A stretch of DNA of 64,000 nucleotides, taken from the NCBI GenBank assembly GCA_905250125.1, contig CAJNOL010000040.1, positions 248,001 to 312,000 on the forward strand, in the 5' to 3' direction. Of the stretch, positions 28,361 to 40,018 are shown piece by piece (position 1 is the first letter of the stretch; each line of letters begins with the position of its first letter). Made by a program: the position numbers and the translations under genes. Source of the DNA: Rotaria sordida (Eukaryota; Rotifera; Eurotatoria; Philodinida; Philodinidae). A model generated the notes under the pieces. That model searched no databases and was not told the origin of the DNA. It saw only the letters and a program-made list of their open reading frames with translations.

Positions 28361-31300
28361 ATTTATGAAATTAAATTGGTTGATGTTAACAGTGGTAGTG
28401 ATGGTGCTAGATTTTACTCACATCTTTTGTTTTCTTTTTCTTTTTTTGTATGTATAGAGTTTGATCTCTCTGTCTCGCTCTCTCTCTCTCTCTCTCTGTG
28501 TAATTTTTTAATTATACGCTTTGGTGTGTCTCACTATTTTTTTATACTGTGCATGTTTGTTCTCTTTTGTACTACATTAATTATAATATGTACTATGTAA
28601 TCGAGATTTTTCGTTGTTTTTTTTTTATTCTTTGTTTAGAAGATCAAAGAAAGAAGTAATTCTCGATTTATTAATTAAAATTTGTATATTAAAAATGAGA
28701 GATAAATATAATATTATCAAAGGTTGAAGAAATATCTTTGCTTTGTTGGAATAAATTGTGGCCTTCTAGTAAAAGAACATTTCATTGTCACTAAAAGTTT
28801 AAAATAAGAGATTAGAAAAGGTCGAAAATGTCGAATATGTTTTTTTTTGTATGACTTTTTTTTTATCTTCATGAATGATTAATCACTAAATTATGAATGA
28901 ATATTTCATTAAATATTAAGACAAGATTGAAACTATGTTTTGAACTTTTATATGATGTTTGTTTAATATAAATTATTTTATCAATTTATTAATTATTTAT
29001 TTATAAACCTAAATATCATACAGATATATTGATATGAATAGCATCAAAATCAATAAATATAAATGAAACTATAATTAGAATCTACTCAAACGATTAACAG
29101 ATGTTGTCTGACAAAAGCAAGCAAAGAAATGAAAGTTGAGTAACTCTTCTAGTGCATGTATAGAGATATCCGGAATCAACTCTAGTTGCGGTCTGAATTT
29201 CAGTGATCGATACTAAAGATTATATGTGTAAATATTCTATGGTTTTAAGTACAATATCTCATAAATCATATCAATCAGAATATAATTCAAGAGAGATGAC
29301 TCAAAAAGTGCTAGTCGTCGAAAAAAAACGAATATTGAAGAATTGTTTTAGATATGATACGAATAAATTGTGAAATAATTTTCTTTCAATCAAAATCGGA
29401 ATCAGATTAGATTTACTGAGGTTAGGACCAGAACCAATAGCAAAAAAGTGATTGAGATCAAAACTAAGAAAAAACTTGGCTCTACACATTTTTTGTTCAC
29501 GTGATATTCTCATAGATAGTTAATAACAATTTTTATGTTTTGAAAGAATCTATTTTACCTATGAAATACAATGATATAATTTGAATTAAATTTGCATTGC
29601 CGAGTAAATGAAGTAGTTGTGTGTTGTATATTTATGTAAAGTTTTGTTTTTCAATGCAATGCAAAATATCTGAGAGTAAGTCGTTAAATATCTTTTTTTA
29701 TCGACCTATTTCCTTTTTAACAATAAACATCAATATTGTTTTGGTCTTTTGTACATATACAATAACAACAAATATACTCTACCATTTTTGATCGCATCTA
29801 TCAATCATTCGTTTTTGTTACTATTCAAAAGAAAAAAATAAACTTAATCAATGAAATGGTTGTTTTTTGTTCTTATATTTTCTACATAATGATGAAAGAA
29901 TTTTGAATTTGTAGATATAAATAAAATGATGTTTTTTTTTTGTAAGATGTTATATAACAATGAATTCAAATGCATGAGACAGATTATGAAATTTATTTAA
30001 TCTAATGTTACAAAAACATCATGAGCAATAAAAAAAAGAAGCTTGTTCTACAATTAAAAATTTACCAATGAACATCTCTGTAGCTCGATTTTTGACATCT
30101 CAGAAAATGATTTAGTTTGTTTTTGCTACAGATAGTATAAAGAGTTCTGGACTCAAATTCGATATTGTTTCCTCTACATGAATGAATTGCAAATCTTTAG
30201 TAACACTAGTACGAAAAAATGAAAGAAAGTCTACGAAATTTCTTAGTGTTGCATTTTATAAAATTCTATGTCTGTATTATACAACAAAAAGCTCCCAATA
30301 TTTTATTACATATTAGCCGATATACGATTATTCTTTAGTATAAAATGCACTATAGAGAACGTTATTTAAATGAAAAAAATGTCCGTCTATATGTCATCAT
30401 ATTTTGTAAATTTTTCCATAATAGAAGGAGACAGAAGGCTGCATTTGAAATTGATTTCATCACTTCAAGAAATGTAATTACACTAAAAATTTAACGGAAA
30501 ACAAACGAACTTTTACGAGACTATTTTCAAAATGTCTTTCTAAAATATGAATAAAGATTTTTAGAGCAAGATTGTTTTTATTTTTATAGAAGAAAACAGA
30601 ATCATTTTTTCTTCGAAAGTACAGTAAAATATAATGTCCTTTCATATAAAAATGATGATGATGTATTGATTACAAAATATTGCGAACAAAAGATCCTAGA
30701 TAGGAAAGGATACAAGCAATAAAGAAATGTATTTCGATAGAACATTTTACACTGTTCAAAATGGACTTTCTGTTATTCTTTATAAAAATTAATTTTTTTT
30801 TCAGCACATCTCACTCAAAAGTACGATTCTTTTCACAATGTGAGCTTCATAATTCAGTGATGATACGAATTAAAGTATCGGAATTTGGTATGACAAATGG
30901 GATGTTCAAACAAGAATAACATTTGAAAAAATCTGCTGGAATTCGTCAATTAGAACAAAAATTATACGAAAATACTTCTCTACGTATCAGTTTTTCAGCA
31001 AGAGAATATGATAGTCATGTCAAAGTATCTATAACCAGTTTCGTTTTGTATTTCAGATTAATATAAATAAGGTTTAGAATAATAGAAAAATAAATTTAAA
31101 TTATAATAGATAGTAGAGATATTTATATCGTACTTCGAGTAATCCAAAATTAGTAGCCGAGGTATTTTAATTCCTTATAAAAAAGTTAAAGAAACTTTCT
31201 CTCTATATAGTCTGATAGTAAAAACAATGCTTTATTTGTCTATGATATTCAATCATTCTTAAACTAATATCATGAAAATAAATTTTCAATAAGACCTGTT

Positions 31301-31558
31301 TGGCTATAATATGTGATGGTTAAATTACTTCATTTTATTTTCGATATGTATTCTTTTCCTGATTTTCTTTTTGTTCTTTACTTTCTTGTCTTTATTCTTT
31401 TTTCTTCGCTCTTTTAATACCTAGCTGTCTTCGTATATATATGTCAGAGTTGACATTAAAATTCAGTTGCCTTTAAAAGGTAACTAGTTCAGTTGAAAAT
31501 TTTATTGTCAATTAGGCGACATTAAAATTAAAGAGTCAACTAGGATGGAACTAGTTGA
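28361..31558. other. Gene-free region
   Basis: AT-rich spacer of about 3.2 kb after the PH-gene stop. There is a CT microsatellite near 28478-28498. No frame has convincing protein features. The last 100 bases contain short repeated and palindromic blocks (AGTCAACTA / TAGTTGACT, and two copies of GACATTAAAATT) that may belong to the TIR element that follows. Confidence 0.5.
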
Positions 31559-32223
31559 CTTTAAAATGTAGATATTTAAAGTTGTATCATACGAAAAGTA
31601 GTAGCATCTTCGTGACATAGATGAGCTTAAGAAAAAAATAAATATTGAATGAAGATAAAAAGTACACAACAAGAAAATCCAGCTATTGGTTTAAAAATTT
31701 CAGATGTTGATCGTACAAATACTTCTTCCATAATTTTACCATGTAAAATAGCTGATAAATATTCCAAAAATGCTGAATTCATGCACATAGGTGCTATACA
31801 AAAGGGTCTTATAAAAGAACATTTTGACTCAAAAACATTTTTAGATCTTACTAATATGAATTTCTCATCAGTACGTTCTACTAACACTGACGAATTGCCA
31901 ACTATTACCTTTATTAAAGCAAGTCAAATTTACATAAATTTTAAATCAACAAAAACATATACATGCTCTGGTGGTTGCAATATTAATCGATGTTGTTGCA
32001 AGAAAAATAATAGCAAATGCAGCACCAAACGCCACATTGATAGGAAATCGAAATGTAATAATTATTAGACTCTTGTTATGTATTTTCTCGTGTTACAGTA
32101 TCTCGATTTTCTTGTTGTCTACTGTTTGTCTTTATTCAGTGTTTATTTTTCTCTCAAACTTGTCTATGTCACAAATATGCTACTACTTTTCGTATGATAC
32201 AACTTTAAATATCTACATTTTAA
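31559..32223 (+). mobile_element. TIR element with Ginger/KRBA2-like integrase remnant, cut by assembly gap
   Basis: About 60 bp at the left (from 31559) reappear as the reverse complement just before the N gap, sharing TTAAAATGTAGATATTTAAA and later ACGAAAAGTAGTAGCAT. The repeats bracket a single frame with an integrase-like tail. The right end touches the gap, so neither the end nor a target duplication can be verified. Confidence 0.6.
31649..32068 (+). pseudogene. C-terminal fragment of a KRBA2/SCAND3-like integrase (Ginger-type transposase)
   Basis: An uninterrupted 139-residue frame. Its first half (IGLKISDVDRTNTSSIILPC ... IGAIQKGLIKEHF) fits the post-catalytic domain of metazoan integrases related to KRBA2 and Ginger transposons, which read roughly ALKIP..DR....NLLCKV and end this domain with a block like GVLKGYFTRNQF. 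It ends in a Cys-rich knuckle, CSGGCNINRCCCKKNNSKC, like the Cys-rich tail of those proteins. The catalytic DDE core is absent, so it cannot be an active integrase alone. The family call comes from recalled patterns. Confidence 0.5.
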
Positions 32224-32323
32224 NNNNNNNNNNNNNNNNNNNNNNNNNNNNNNNNNNNNNNNNNNNNNNNNNNNNNNNNNNNNNNNNNNNNNNNNNNNNN
32301 NNNNNNNNNNNNNNNNNNNNNNN
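32224..32323. other. Assembly gap of 100 N
   Basis: One hundred N bases, the usual size for a gap of unknown length. Sequence on the two sides may not be truly adjacent. Confidence 0.95.
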
Positions 32324-34493
32324 CAAAAAAATGTACATAGGAATAGAGAAAAAGACGATAGTCATTTTGTAGCAAGAGAAGAGAGAAAGTGATCGAACGC
32401 AACTGTTTCTTTCTTGTAAATCATTTCTTTCTTTTAATCGAGTCAATGATGAAATTGATTTGTTTTTTTCTCCTTCTATCTCTGAGTAAGTTAGAAAGGA
32501 AGGATACTATTTTGTAAATCTCATTTGAAAATGATTTTATTAATCTTAAAGGTATTTGCTCAAGTGAAGTCTTCCGATGTTATAATTGTGATAGTGAGAG
32601 CAGCAGTGGATGTGGCGACTCGTTGAGTGGGGGTGTGAGTGTGGTTGAAAAGAAAAGGAACATCCATACCCTAGCTTACTACATTTTCTTTTCGTATCAA
32701 TCAGGATAGTAAATTTCAAACATGACAATCTCCATACTTCTATAACTTAAAATCTGAATCTTTTCAATAGAATACAATAGTTATATTAAAGGAATATTTG
32801 AATGATATAAATAAATAGTTTGTGTCACCATTCAATTTAGTATATCATTGATTGAAAATTAAAATGCACAATTTGAAGCGACCTGATTGGAATCATATAC
32901 ATCTGTAATAAATTATCTCCACACCAATTGATTCCGAAGTTGTCTCTTCTAAATTTGTCTTCACGTCATTACAATTAAAATTTAATAATCGGCCTAATTG
33001 ATCTATCAATATATAGGAGTAGGTACGTGTGCAGGTATGAATGTATAAAATGGACATCCGCAAATCGTCAAGTCATACCGCCTCGCCTCGCTGCGGGTCG
33101 AGCAAAGGTTTTCAACATCGAGGCGAGTACGAGATGGTATGAGATTTGACGCTTCATCCTATCTCCTTACGATTCATTTATCCCGACTTCTCAAAACGTG
33201 CTCGATCAATTTATTCAATTCCAATAACTATAGCTAATATCGAACGCTAGTCTATTGCTGATGGTTTAAGTAATACTTATTCATTTTGATCTCTTTATAT
33301 ATTTTTGTTTTTTGAACGTATTTACATGTATTAAATATATTTTATTTGATCTTATGAAATAAAAGAAATAGTAATTCATAGATGAAGTTGCAAAAAATGC
33401 ATGAAGAAAAAACACCGATTTCTATGCTAGGTGATTGGCAAGGCGGTGGAAAAACGGTTTTTCTCAGCTGCTTCGCAGATCTCTGATATAGAAGATCTAT
33501 CAACACACCTTCACTCTTTAATGCTTGAATTTCATCTTGACGAATATTTAGATGGTAATCTCATCGATTTGGAACGTGATATCAAGTGTGAAGAATGTGT
33601 GAAAATAAAATATACATACTATTAAATAATCATTTTTTTTCACTTAATGTTCTTGTGTGCTATTGCTCATATTTCTTCCATTAAAGTAAATGTTAGATGA
33701 TCATTCAGTTAATAAAATACCTTATTCCAATCTTTTTAGAAATTAGTTAAGAACGAATTCTGTAAGTTTCTCATGGCACTAATTTTTATTAATTAAAGAA
33801 GGTCCCAGTTGAAGTTAATCGGTACAATTAATTCTATTATTCACTTATGACTTTGTTTTTATGATAGCTTGCGTAATGTTTTCTCATTTAATCTATAGAA
33901 ATTTTTATTTGGTCTCTTGTCGTTTCCTTTTCTTATCATATACCTATTAAACATGCCTTAATCTTCTTTTATTCATGATCATTTTTGGTATTGAATTTAT
34001 GCTTTTTCTTTTGCTTATCAATGCTTGTACATAAATTTAACACTGCTCATTAGAAAGTAAATAATAGAAGTACAAGATAATTTTCTATTCCTTCCGTTTT
34101 TTAAATTATAATTTTAAAAATTTAACGATTTGAATCTTAATTTTGCAACTAGATCATTATCAGAAAATCCATTTTGATTTCCTATAGTCTTGGTATTAAT
34201 GTCTAAAATATCAGTATGACCTATGTAGATGATTCGATTTTTGTTTTCAATACATTGAAGATCAGTAAATATGAAGTGTATTTTACTAGAAATTATTTGA
34301 CCTTCAGATTAAATAAAAAAAAATATAAGCAGATTAAAAGGATGATGAGAATAATGCCCTGCTGTCATATATTTACTTTCATTTTTATATTTATACTCTT
34401 TCATTTTATAGTACCTTTTCGTCAATGTTAAATTGACAGTAACACAATATGTAGTCTATTATTTATTTTAGAATAATCATTTTTATAGGGATT
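32324..34493. other. Gene-free spacer with one hairpin
   Basis: A hairpin at 33067-33153 pairs GTCAAGTCATACC with GGTATGAGATTTGAC around a less AT-rich loop containing CCTCGCCTCG and CGAGGCGAG. Just upstream of the WAP gene, TTTTATAG ends four bases before the ATG and could be a splice acceptor in the 5' leader. No other gene is supported. Confidence 0.45.
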
Positions 34494-34871
34494 ATGTCTT
34501 CGTATTCATATGTTGTATTACTATTATTGGTGATTATTTCAATCGTCAATGCTGGTGAAAAAGTTTGTCCTGGCTATGGATTTATTCGACCACCGGAGAA
34601 ATGTGAATCAACATGTTCAAGAGAAAAAGATGAATGTCCATTAGGTAAAAAATGTTGTTTCCGCATTGAACAACCATGCGGTTTTCAATGTATTGTACCG
34701 AAAGATAATGAACCAAAACCAGGCAAATGTCCAACATCTGAAAGCGAACAACAAAGTCCATATTGGGGCTTATGTGATGGACATTTTTGTGATGTTGATA
34801 ATGATTGCAAAGGTGCTGAAAAATGTTGTCACAATCCATGTGGTTCGCCAATATGCGTTGCACCAAAATAA
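34494..34871 (+). CDS. Small secreted protein with two WAP (four-disulfide core) domains
   Basis: Single-exon frame of 125 residues. It begins with a clear signal peptide (hydrophobic LLLLVIISIVNA, then GEKVC). Two WAP domains follow, at about residues 22-69 and 77-124. Each has eight cysteines in the family order including the CC pair (KKCCF, EKCCH) and the final PCG..C. WAP proteins are usually secreted protease inhibitors or antimicrobial peptides; no reactive-site loop can be assigned, so the activity is open. A possible acceptor four bases before the ATG suggests a 5'-leader intron or trans-spliced leader. Confidence 0.88.
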   Translation: MSSYSYVVLLLLVIISIVNAGEKVCPGYGFIRPPEKCESTCSREKDECPLGKKCCFRIEQPCGFQCIVPKDNEPKPGKCPTSESEQQSPYWGLCDGHFCDVDNDCKGAEKCCHNPCGSPICVAPK

Positions 34872-34944
34872 TTTCAACATATATTCATTTCAAAAAAATT
34901 ATTCTATTAAGTTTATCTATTAAACACATGTCGAAATGAAAAAG

Positions 34945-35312
34945 GATTTTTTGTCATTAAATATCTATTTGCTTTGTATTTAAAAGAAGAAGGTACTACG
35001 GAAAAGAATTTATTTTTTGTTTTTCTTCTGTTAAATCAAGTAAATATATTTTTTTGCCTTCCCATACACATTCACACACATGACAAATATTCTCAGATAG
35101 TGAAATAAGATATGTTCTATTGAATTGATTATTGGTTTTTTTTTCATTTGATTTGAATATGTTATCAAATAGAAAATTTGACAAAAATAGTGTAAGTTTT
35201 ATTTTCCCGTATCGAATATGAAAATAAAAAAACAATATGTTTATTTTTCTATCATCAATACGATAGTTTGTTTTATAGTTGGAATGAATGAACATGGTTC
35301 ACTTGTATAGAA
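34945..35312 (+). pseudogene. Decayed duplicate of the 5' end of the GAD-family gene
   Basis: The stretch aligns by eye, in order, with the promoter, leader and exon 2 of the gene at 57634. Matches include TTTTTGTCA..AATATCTATTTG with 57413-57433, CAGATAG..GATA with 57552-57570, TATCGAATATGAAAA with exon 2 (near 57796), and GAATGAATGAACATGGTTCA with exon 2's end (57867-57886). Exon 1 with its ATG is not recognisable and the exon 2 frame is not open. Exons 3 onward are absent. It lies 70 bp after the WAP stop. Confidence 0.6.
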
Positions 35313-35670
35313 AGATTCTCTAGATAAAAGTGAAAAATCTCCTATTCTTGACGCATATCGATCATTTTTTTCAAAGCTCGTTGTTTCGGCACATATTTTC
35401 TTTTACTATAACAAATAACAAAATGCTGCTGATGAATGATTTTTCCAGCACGCCATTATCGAATAGAACACTTGATAAAATGTATAATCATATTTTCTGC
35501 ATATTATTATTATTATTATTTTGTAAATCTTATAAGTATCGATAATAAAAATTAAAGATTTATATATATATACAGATATTATTTGATAGAGGACATTTTG
35601 GCACGTATGTAGATTATATTTAACAGACTCCAAAGAATCAGTTTTGAAAATAAAACTAATGAGGAAATCT

Positions 35671-35950
35671 CTCCAGGTATCAAATCGCTTTTCGATCGCG
35701 GTAATGTTTATTTACTAAGTAAGTAATAGAAACGTCGCGAATGATTTGGTATTCTGAGCTGTCATTCTTGAGACACCGAAGTTTTACTGGATTTTTTAAC
35801 AAAAAAAAACTGTGGTCGTCCTCAGGTCACATGAAAAGTCCACCTTCGACATCAGAATTTCCACAATCAAAGTTCTCAATGAGATTAGTTCATTGGGTAA
35901 GTTTTAACTTTTCTAATGTCGGCGCCAGAAATGGATGGAGAAAACTATAG
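35671..35950 (+). repeat. Partial copy of the foldback family found in GAD intron 4
   Basis: It starts with CTCCAGGTATCAAATCGCTT, like CTTCAGGTGTTAAATTGCTT at 58532. It continues with blocks matching both arms of that element (TCATTCTTGAGA, TTTTACT, TCCTCAGGTCAC, AAAGTTCTCAATGAGATTAG). Only one arm is clear here; the DNA after 35950 does not give its reverse complement. Confidence 0.6.
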
Positions 35951-36499
35951 GAGTAATATCTCGCGAACGGATCTAGCTAGCAATCTCATCTTTTCAGCGT
36001 TAGAAAGAGTAGTCTTTCGGGGACAAATCTATATTAAATTCAATAGGTGAGCGAGTGGTCAAGGCTGTTAATTACCGTTGAAGATTTTATGCCCTACCGG
36101 ACAAAAACGTTTTCGAATAGATTTTTAATTCCACGGTGATCATTCAATAGCGCAAAGTTTGCTCTCTTAATCTACGAAAGCTCGAATTTTTTATCTTGTA
36201 GTGTTCAAAAGTTATTCAAGTTACACTGAGTATCTGTAGCGTGTCAAAAATATGATTTTTTTGTTTTCGAGAGAGAAGAATCTTTTCATTGTTGGTGCAT
36301 GAGAGTTTTCGACCAATTTAAGTCGCATAACGACAAGTGACTAGTCATTCTGACATAATTCACTTCGATCACCACTGTATTCTATAGCTCTCTTCTGAAT
36401 CTAATGCAAATGATACTGTCCACCATACATTCTTGCTTCTTTTTCTTTGTATTTTCAATGTTATGAATCTATTGCACGAAAAACTACCAGTCAATAAAG

Positions 36500-38023
36500 T
36501 CAAAGTTCGGTGCTATCATCGCTAGCATCAGAAAGATTATCAGTCTCGATATTTGATACGTCGTCGATTAATTGTGGCTTCACAGTATTTTCTAAGAATT
36601 CATCTGCTGCTTTGTTCGTTGTTTCCACTTTTTCAGCACGACAAATTGCACTTTGTGCAGCTTTGTCATCGAAACCAGCAATAAATTCAGAAGTTAATTC
36701 ATAGACGTTAGTTAACGAGAAGTTAGTGTTGTTTTTACGAACATATTCTTTTAATCGAGCTCAAGCGATCTCGACGGGATTTAATGAACAATGTCGCACT
36801 GGCAGCCGCAAGATTTGTACGTCGAACTCTTATGCGACCTCGTCAACCTAAGTAATATAAGTTCATAACATATGAGTATTATAAAACTATCTATACTTTA
36901 TATTTTTTTTTGGGTTTATTCTCCAAAACAATCTCTAGTAATTCCGATTTTTTGAATGTCGAATCAAATTCAATTCCATGATTTTCCAACCATTCAATTA
37001 TTTGATTTTTTCTCATTGATCTTTTGGTAGGTTTAGAACTTTCTGTAAGTTCTGAATGCCATGTGGCATTATCGATCACTATGGCTATTCTTCGATTTTG
37101 ACCTAATTTCAAAAATAAAATGTAAGAAATTCTTATTTCAGCAAAATTTACCGTTATCCTCTCTCAGGCAAAAAGCTGCTTTTTTAATCTATTCAATAAA
37201 TAAAATGTGCTGAGGTCATTGAATGATCTTCTGAAGAGTTGAAGATCTCAACAGATGGTAAGAGAAAACTATTCTTATCGATCATAGCAGATATTCCCAA
37301 ACGAGAACCTAAATAAAAAATATATATGAATATTATATCAGGCATAATTGTTAGTATATTACCTTTGCCATCGGTTTTTCTAAGCCTTCCTTTACCAGAA
37401 TCATCAATCCAGATTGATCTTTTCTCCTCGCCGACATTCACCCACGTTTCATCGTGAAACAAAACTAAAGTACCAGCTTTTCGCAATTCGTCAAGATTAC
37501 GGAAATAAACAGCATGTTGAGCCACGAAAGAGTTATCATCTAGTGCCACCTTTACTTTGCTTGTCATTTGATAGGAAAAGCTCAATCGATGCATATGCAG
37601 CCGAAGAGCCGTCTGTGAACGAATTGGAAAATCTTTGTGAGCTGTGAGAAGACGTTCAAGAAGAATAGCAACAGTAGGATAAATTTTTTCTGTCAACAAC
37701 AAATGAAACTGAAATCGAATTTCATCAACAGCTTCTTCAGATAATGGAATTGATGGACGTCCCCGAATCTTACTAGGAACCTTCAATAGAATTGTGTTCA
37801 CTCCATAAGACATAGACCAAGTTGATATATTCTGATTTTCGTGTGAAATATTCGTCGATTGAGTTTGTGACGCTGATCGGAGTCGTAAGCGCTTCTCTTC
37901 TTCTTCTTTCACTTGCTCTTCTTGTAATTCACGTATTGCCTTCATTTCCTTCCTCAAATTAAATAATGACGACTCAGAAATATCCAACATTATCAAAATG
38001 CGCACAGTTGAATTACAACACAT
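36500..38023 (-). pseudogene. Dead IS630/Tc1-like DDE transposase (copy 1)
   Basis: Four exons can be read on the minus strand: 38023-37363, 37308-37152, 37102-36897 and 36847-36500. The N-terminal part has a charged helix and a helix-turn-helix-like segment (GRPSIPLSEEAVDEIRFQF). The DDE_3-type core follows: FHDETWVNVG (first Asp), IDNATWH (second Asp), SLNPVEIA (third acidic residue). This enzyme class cuts and pastes transposon ends. The copy is broken by a shift near 37195 (apparent 4-bp TATT duplication), a nearby TAG, a TAA at 36830-36832 and a TGA at 36761-36763. The tail ends in SDASDDSTEL. The element extends left to about 36250, where similarity to copy 2 ends. Confidence 0.75.
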
Positions 38024-38189
38024 ATTAATGAAAATATTTCAAAATCATATATGTTTTATCAAGCTGTTTTATTTATTTCAACAATGTGAGGACCAAGAAC
38101 CATTTTATTAAGAATTCCTTCAATATTACGCATTGTTTTTTCAATATTAACTATAGCAGAATCATGTACCGTACCAATATTACCAGCAC

Positions 38190-38590
38190 TTTTTTTGTAT
38201 TCTTATATGTCTTAAAACAAAAGCAGATACACAAATTACAATTGATGCTAGTATGACTGGTAAAATAGAGTTTTATTTTTTATATAAAATTGATTTTATA
38301 AATAAATTTTAGCTATTTATGCATTGGTTATGTCAATGGCACTTGTAGGAACAGCTGCTCAAATTGTTAAATCTGCTTTCTTAGATCCAAGTGCTGTTTT
38401 TTTACCAAGTGTTGCAGCTACATTTATTGTTACTGATCGTCTACATCGAAATGAAATGTTTAATTTACTTCATGGTTTTCTTTATCTTATTAGAATTCCT
38501 GGTGATTATCTTCTTGTTACTTATGCTTTATGTAATTAACATGTTGTTTCATGGGATACAAGAGAAACAGTTGAAGTTGTTAACATTGAA
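38190..38590 (+). pseudogene. Chitin synthase C-terminal fragment, broken
   Basis: A partial exon ends at 38259 and joins across a 53-bp intron to an exon starting at 38313. The joined frame gives membrane segments typical of animal chitin synthase: ALVMSMALVGTAAQIV, then LLHGFLYLIRIPGDYLL, then HVVSWDTRE, where the family has a block close to LNVVSWGTRE. A TAA at 38537-38539 interrupts the frame just before HVVSW. The catalytic region is absent. The 130 bases before it hold a short open frame on the other strand that I do not recognise. Confidence 0.6.
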
Positions 38591-38639
38591 TTAGTTTAAC
38601 AGCAGATGAGAATTTATCCATAACTATTTTAAATTTTAT

Positions 38640-39930
38640 TACAAAAATGTGAAGCTTTTCGAGAGTTCAACTCTCATCATCAGACAAAAAAGATAAAAAT
38701 GATTAAAGTTTACATTTAAAAGTACAAATAATAGAATTAGTCATATATATAGCCATTTTGCTGAGGCAAAGACCTCTATAGGAAGGACTAAATTTGTTTC
38801 TTAATATTAAGAAATTTCTTAATATTAAGAAACAAATCCCCCATGGCACTTCACTATACACCTGCTTTCATCTTGGCTTTTGTTTTAAATAATGACGAAC
38901 TATCCGAATAAATGACCAGAGGAACTGAACGCACAGTTCGATTAAGTGAAGGTTCAAGTTTTGAAATTTGTATCGATTCACGTATTAAAAGACGATAAAA
39001 TTTCTGATCGTTGCTCAATAATTTCCAGTTATCCCAATCAATCGAATGCCCTGTCTCTACTTCATGTTGATAAATTACTGATTGAGAAAATTTTAAATTC
39101 TTTTCGTCAGATAATTTGGGAGTATCTTCTATAGCTTCATCGAGAATTTTTTCATTTAATGCATAGTTAACAATAGGAACATTTCGTTTAGGGCGTTGAG
39201 AAAACATTAATGTAGTTGTTAATGTTGGAAAATGTTGTGGGGGAGGAGAAGATAGTAGCCTCATTTTACCGTGTTCTTCAAACCGTCTGGAAACTTGACG
39301 CCAAGTTTTTCTAATATAACTTGCTGAGCAACCCGTACAGTTGACATTATAAACCACATTTGACAATAATTTCCTTGGTACGGGATCTTTCCGTGCAAAT
39401 AAAGTTTGGACTTTTGGAAAGGGACGTGGTATAGGTTGTAAGTGTAATGTTGGTTTGACCTGTTTGGCTACATTCAACAATTTTTTTCCAAAAGTAGAAG
39501 TAAGTCTTCCCACATAAGGTATATCAACTAACAAAACCTGATTCTTCTGTAAATTTTCCTTAATAGAAACATTTGTGTTCTTATTAAATTTGTTTTGATC
39601 AATTTTAAAAGAAGAAGGAGTAGAAGAAGAAGCAAGTCGATATCTTTCAAAAGTCACTCGAATCACTTTGAGTACAAATGGAAGAGGATATCCATTAGAA
39701 ACAGCAATTTTTCGAATAAATAAGAATTCTTTGTGAAGTAACGAATAATCAGAAATAATTCGAAGGGCTCTATAGACCATACTGGATATTACACTACGTT
39801 TATATTCCAAGGGCACCAAAGAGTTCCACTTTAGAATAAGACGTGTAAACGTAGGGTTACGATAAATATCCGTACAAAACCATGAAGTGTTATAATTTAA
39901 AAGACGACGAATTGAGATGTCTAAGAATGG
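38640..39930 (-). mobile_element. 5'-truncated Penelope-like retroelement with GIY-YIG endonuclease
   Basis: The minus-strand unit contains the end of a Penelope-type reverse transcriptase, a GIY-YIG endonuclease and a 3' tail. The tail (38660-38685) includes a GAGAGTT/AACTCTC hairpin followed by CATCATCAG, like the stem and ATGATG motif near the ends of Penelope-like elements. The 5' end stops in CCCACA-type repeats, so the catalytic reverse transcriptase motifs are missing. Confidence 0.7.
38854..39930 (-). pseudogene. Penelope-like RT C-terminus plus GIY-YIG endonuclease
   Basis: The frame stays open to the stop at 38854. It enters homology at FLDISIRR, the segment after the RT active site. 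Then come DIYRNPTFT and KWNSLVPLEYKRSVI, both standard Penelope blocks. The endonuclease reads VVYNVNCTGCSASYIRKTWR with a downstream H.VETGHSIDWDN and RESIQISK. The usual YIG is YIR here, a likely damaging change at the active-site turn. The YVDD-type catalytic box is missing. Upstream of the homology the open frame runs through the telomere-like repeat and gives only His-Pro repeats, an artefact. Confidence 0.72.
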
Positions 39931-39933
39931 CAA

Positions 39934-40018
39934 GGGTGGGTTTGGGTGTGGGTGTGGGTGTGGGTGTGGGTGTGGATGAATAGAATACTTTGAGTCACAC
40001 CCACACCCACCCACACCC
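39934..40018. repeat. Interstitial telomere-like repeats, TGTGGG then CCCACA
   Basis: Five to six GGTGTG/TGTGGG units (39934-39976), a 20-base spacer starting ATGAATAG, then CCCACA units (39995-40018). The block directly abuts the 5' end of the Penelope-like element. The unit equals the telomere repeat I recall for Adineta vaga; species identity is not known here. Confidence 0.7.

Noticed and set aside
33381..33625. GDWQGGGKT string resembling a P-loop, followed by another frame
   Set aside because: Spacing does not fit the GxxxxGK[ST] motif and the frame stops after 34 codons; no family recognised.
34216..34431. YVDD string resembling a reverse transcriptase active site
   Set aside because: No other reverse transcriptase block is seen around it in any frame.
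35671..36250. Whole region as one complete foldback
   Set aside because: Only one arm could be matched; the 35950-36250 part is not its reverse complement.
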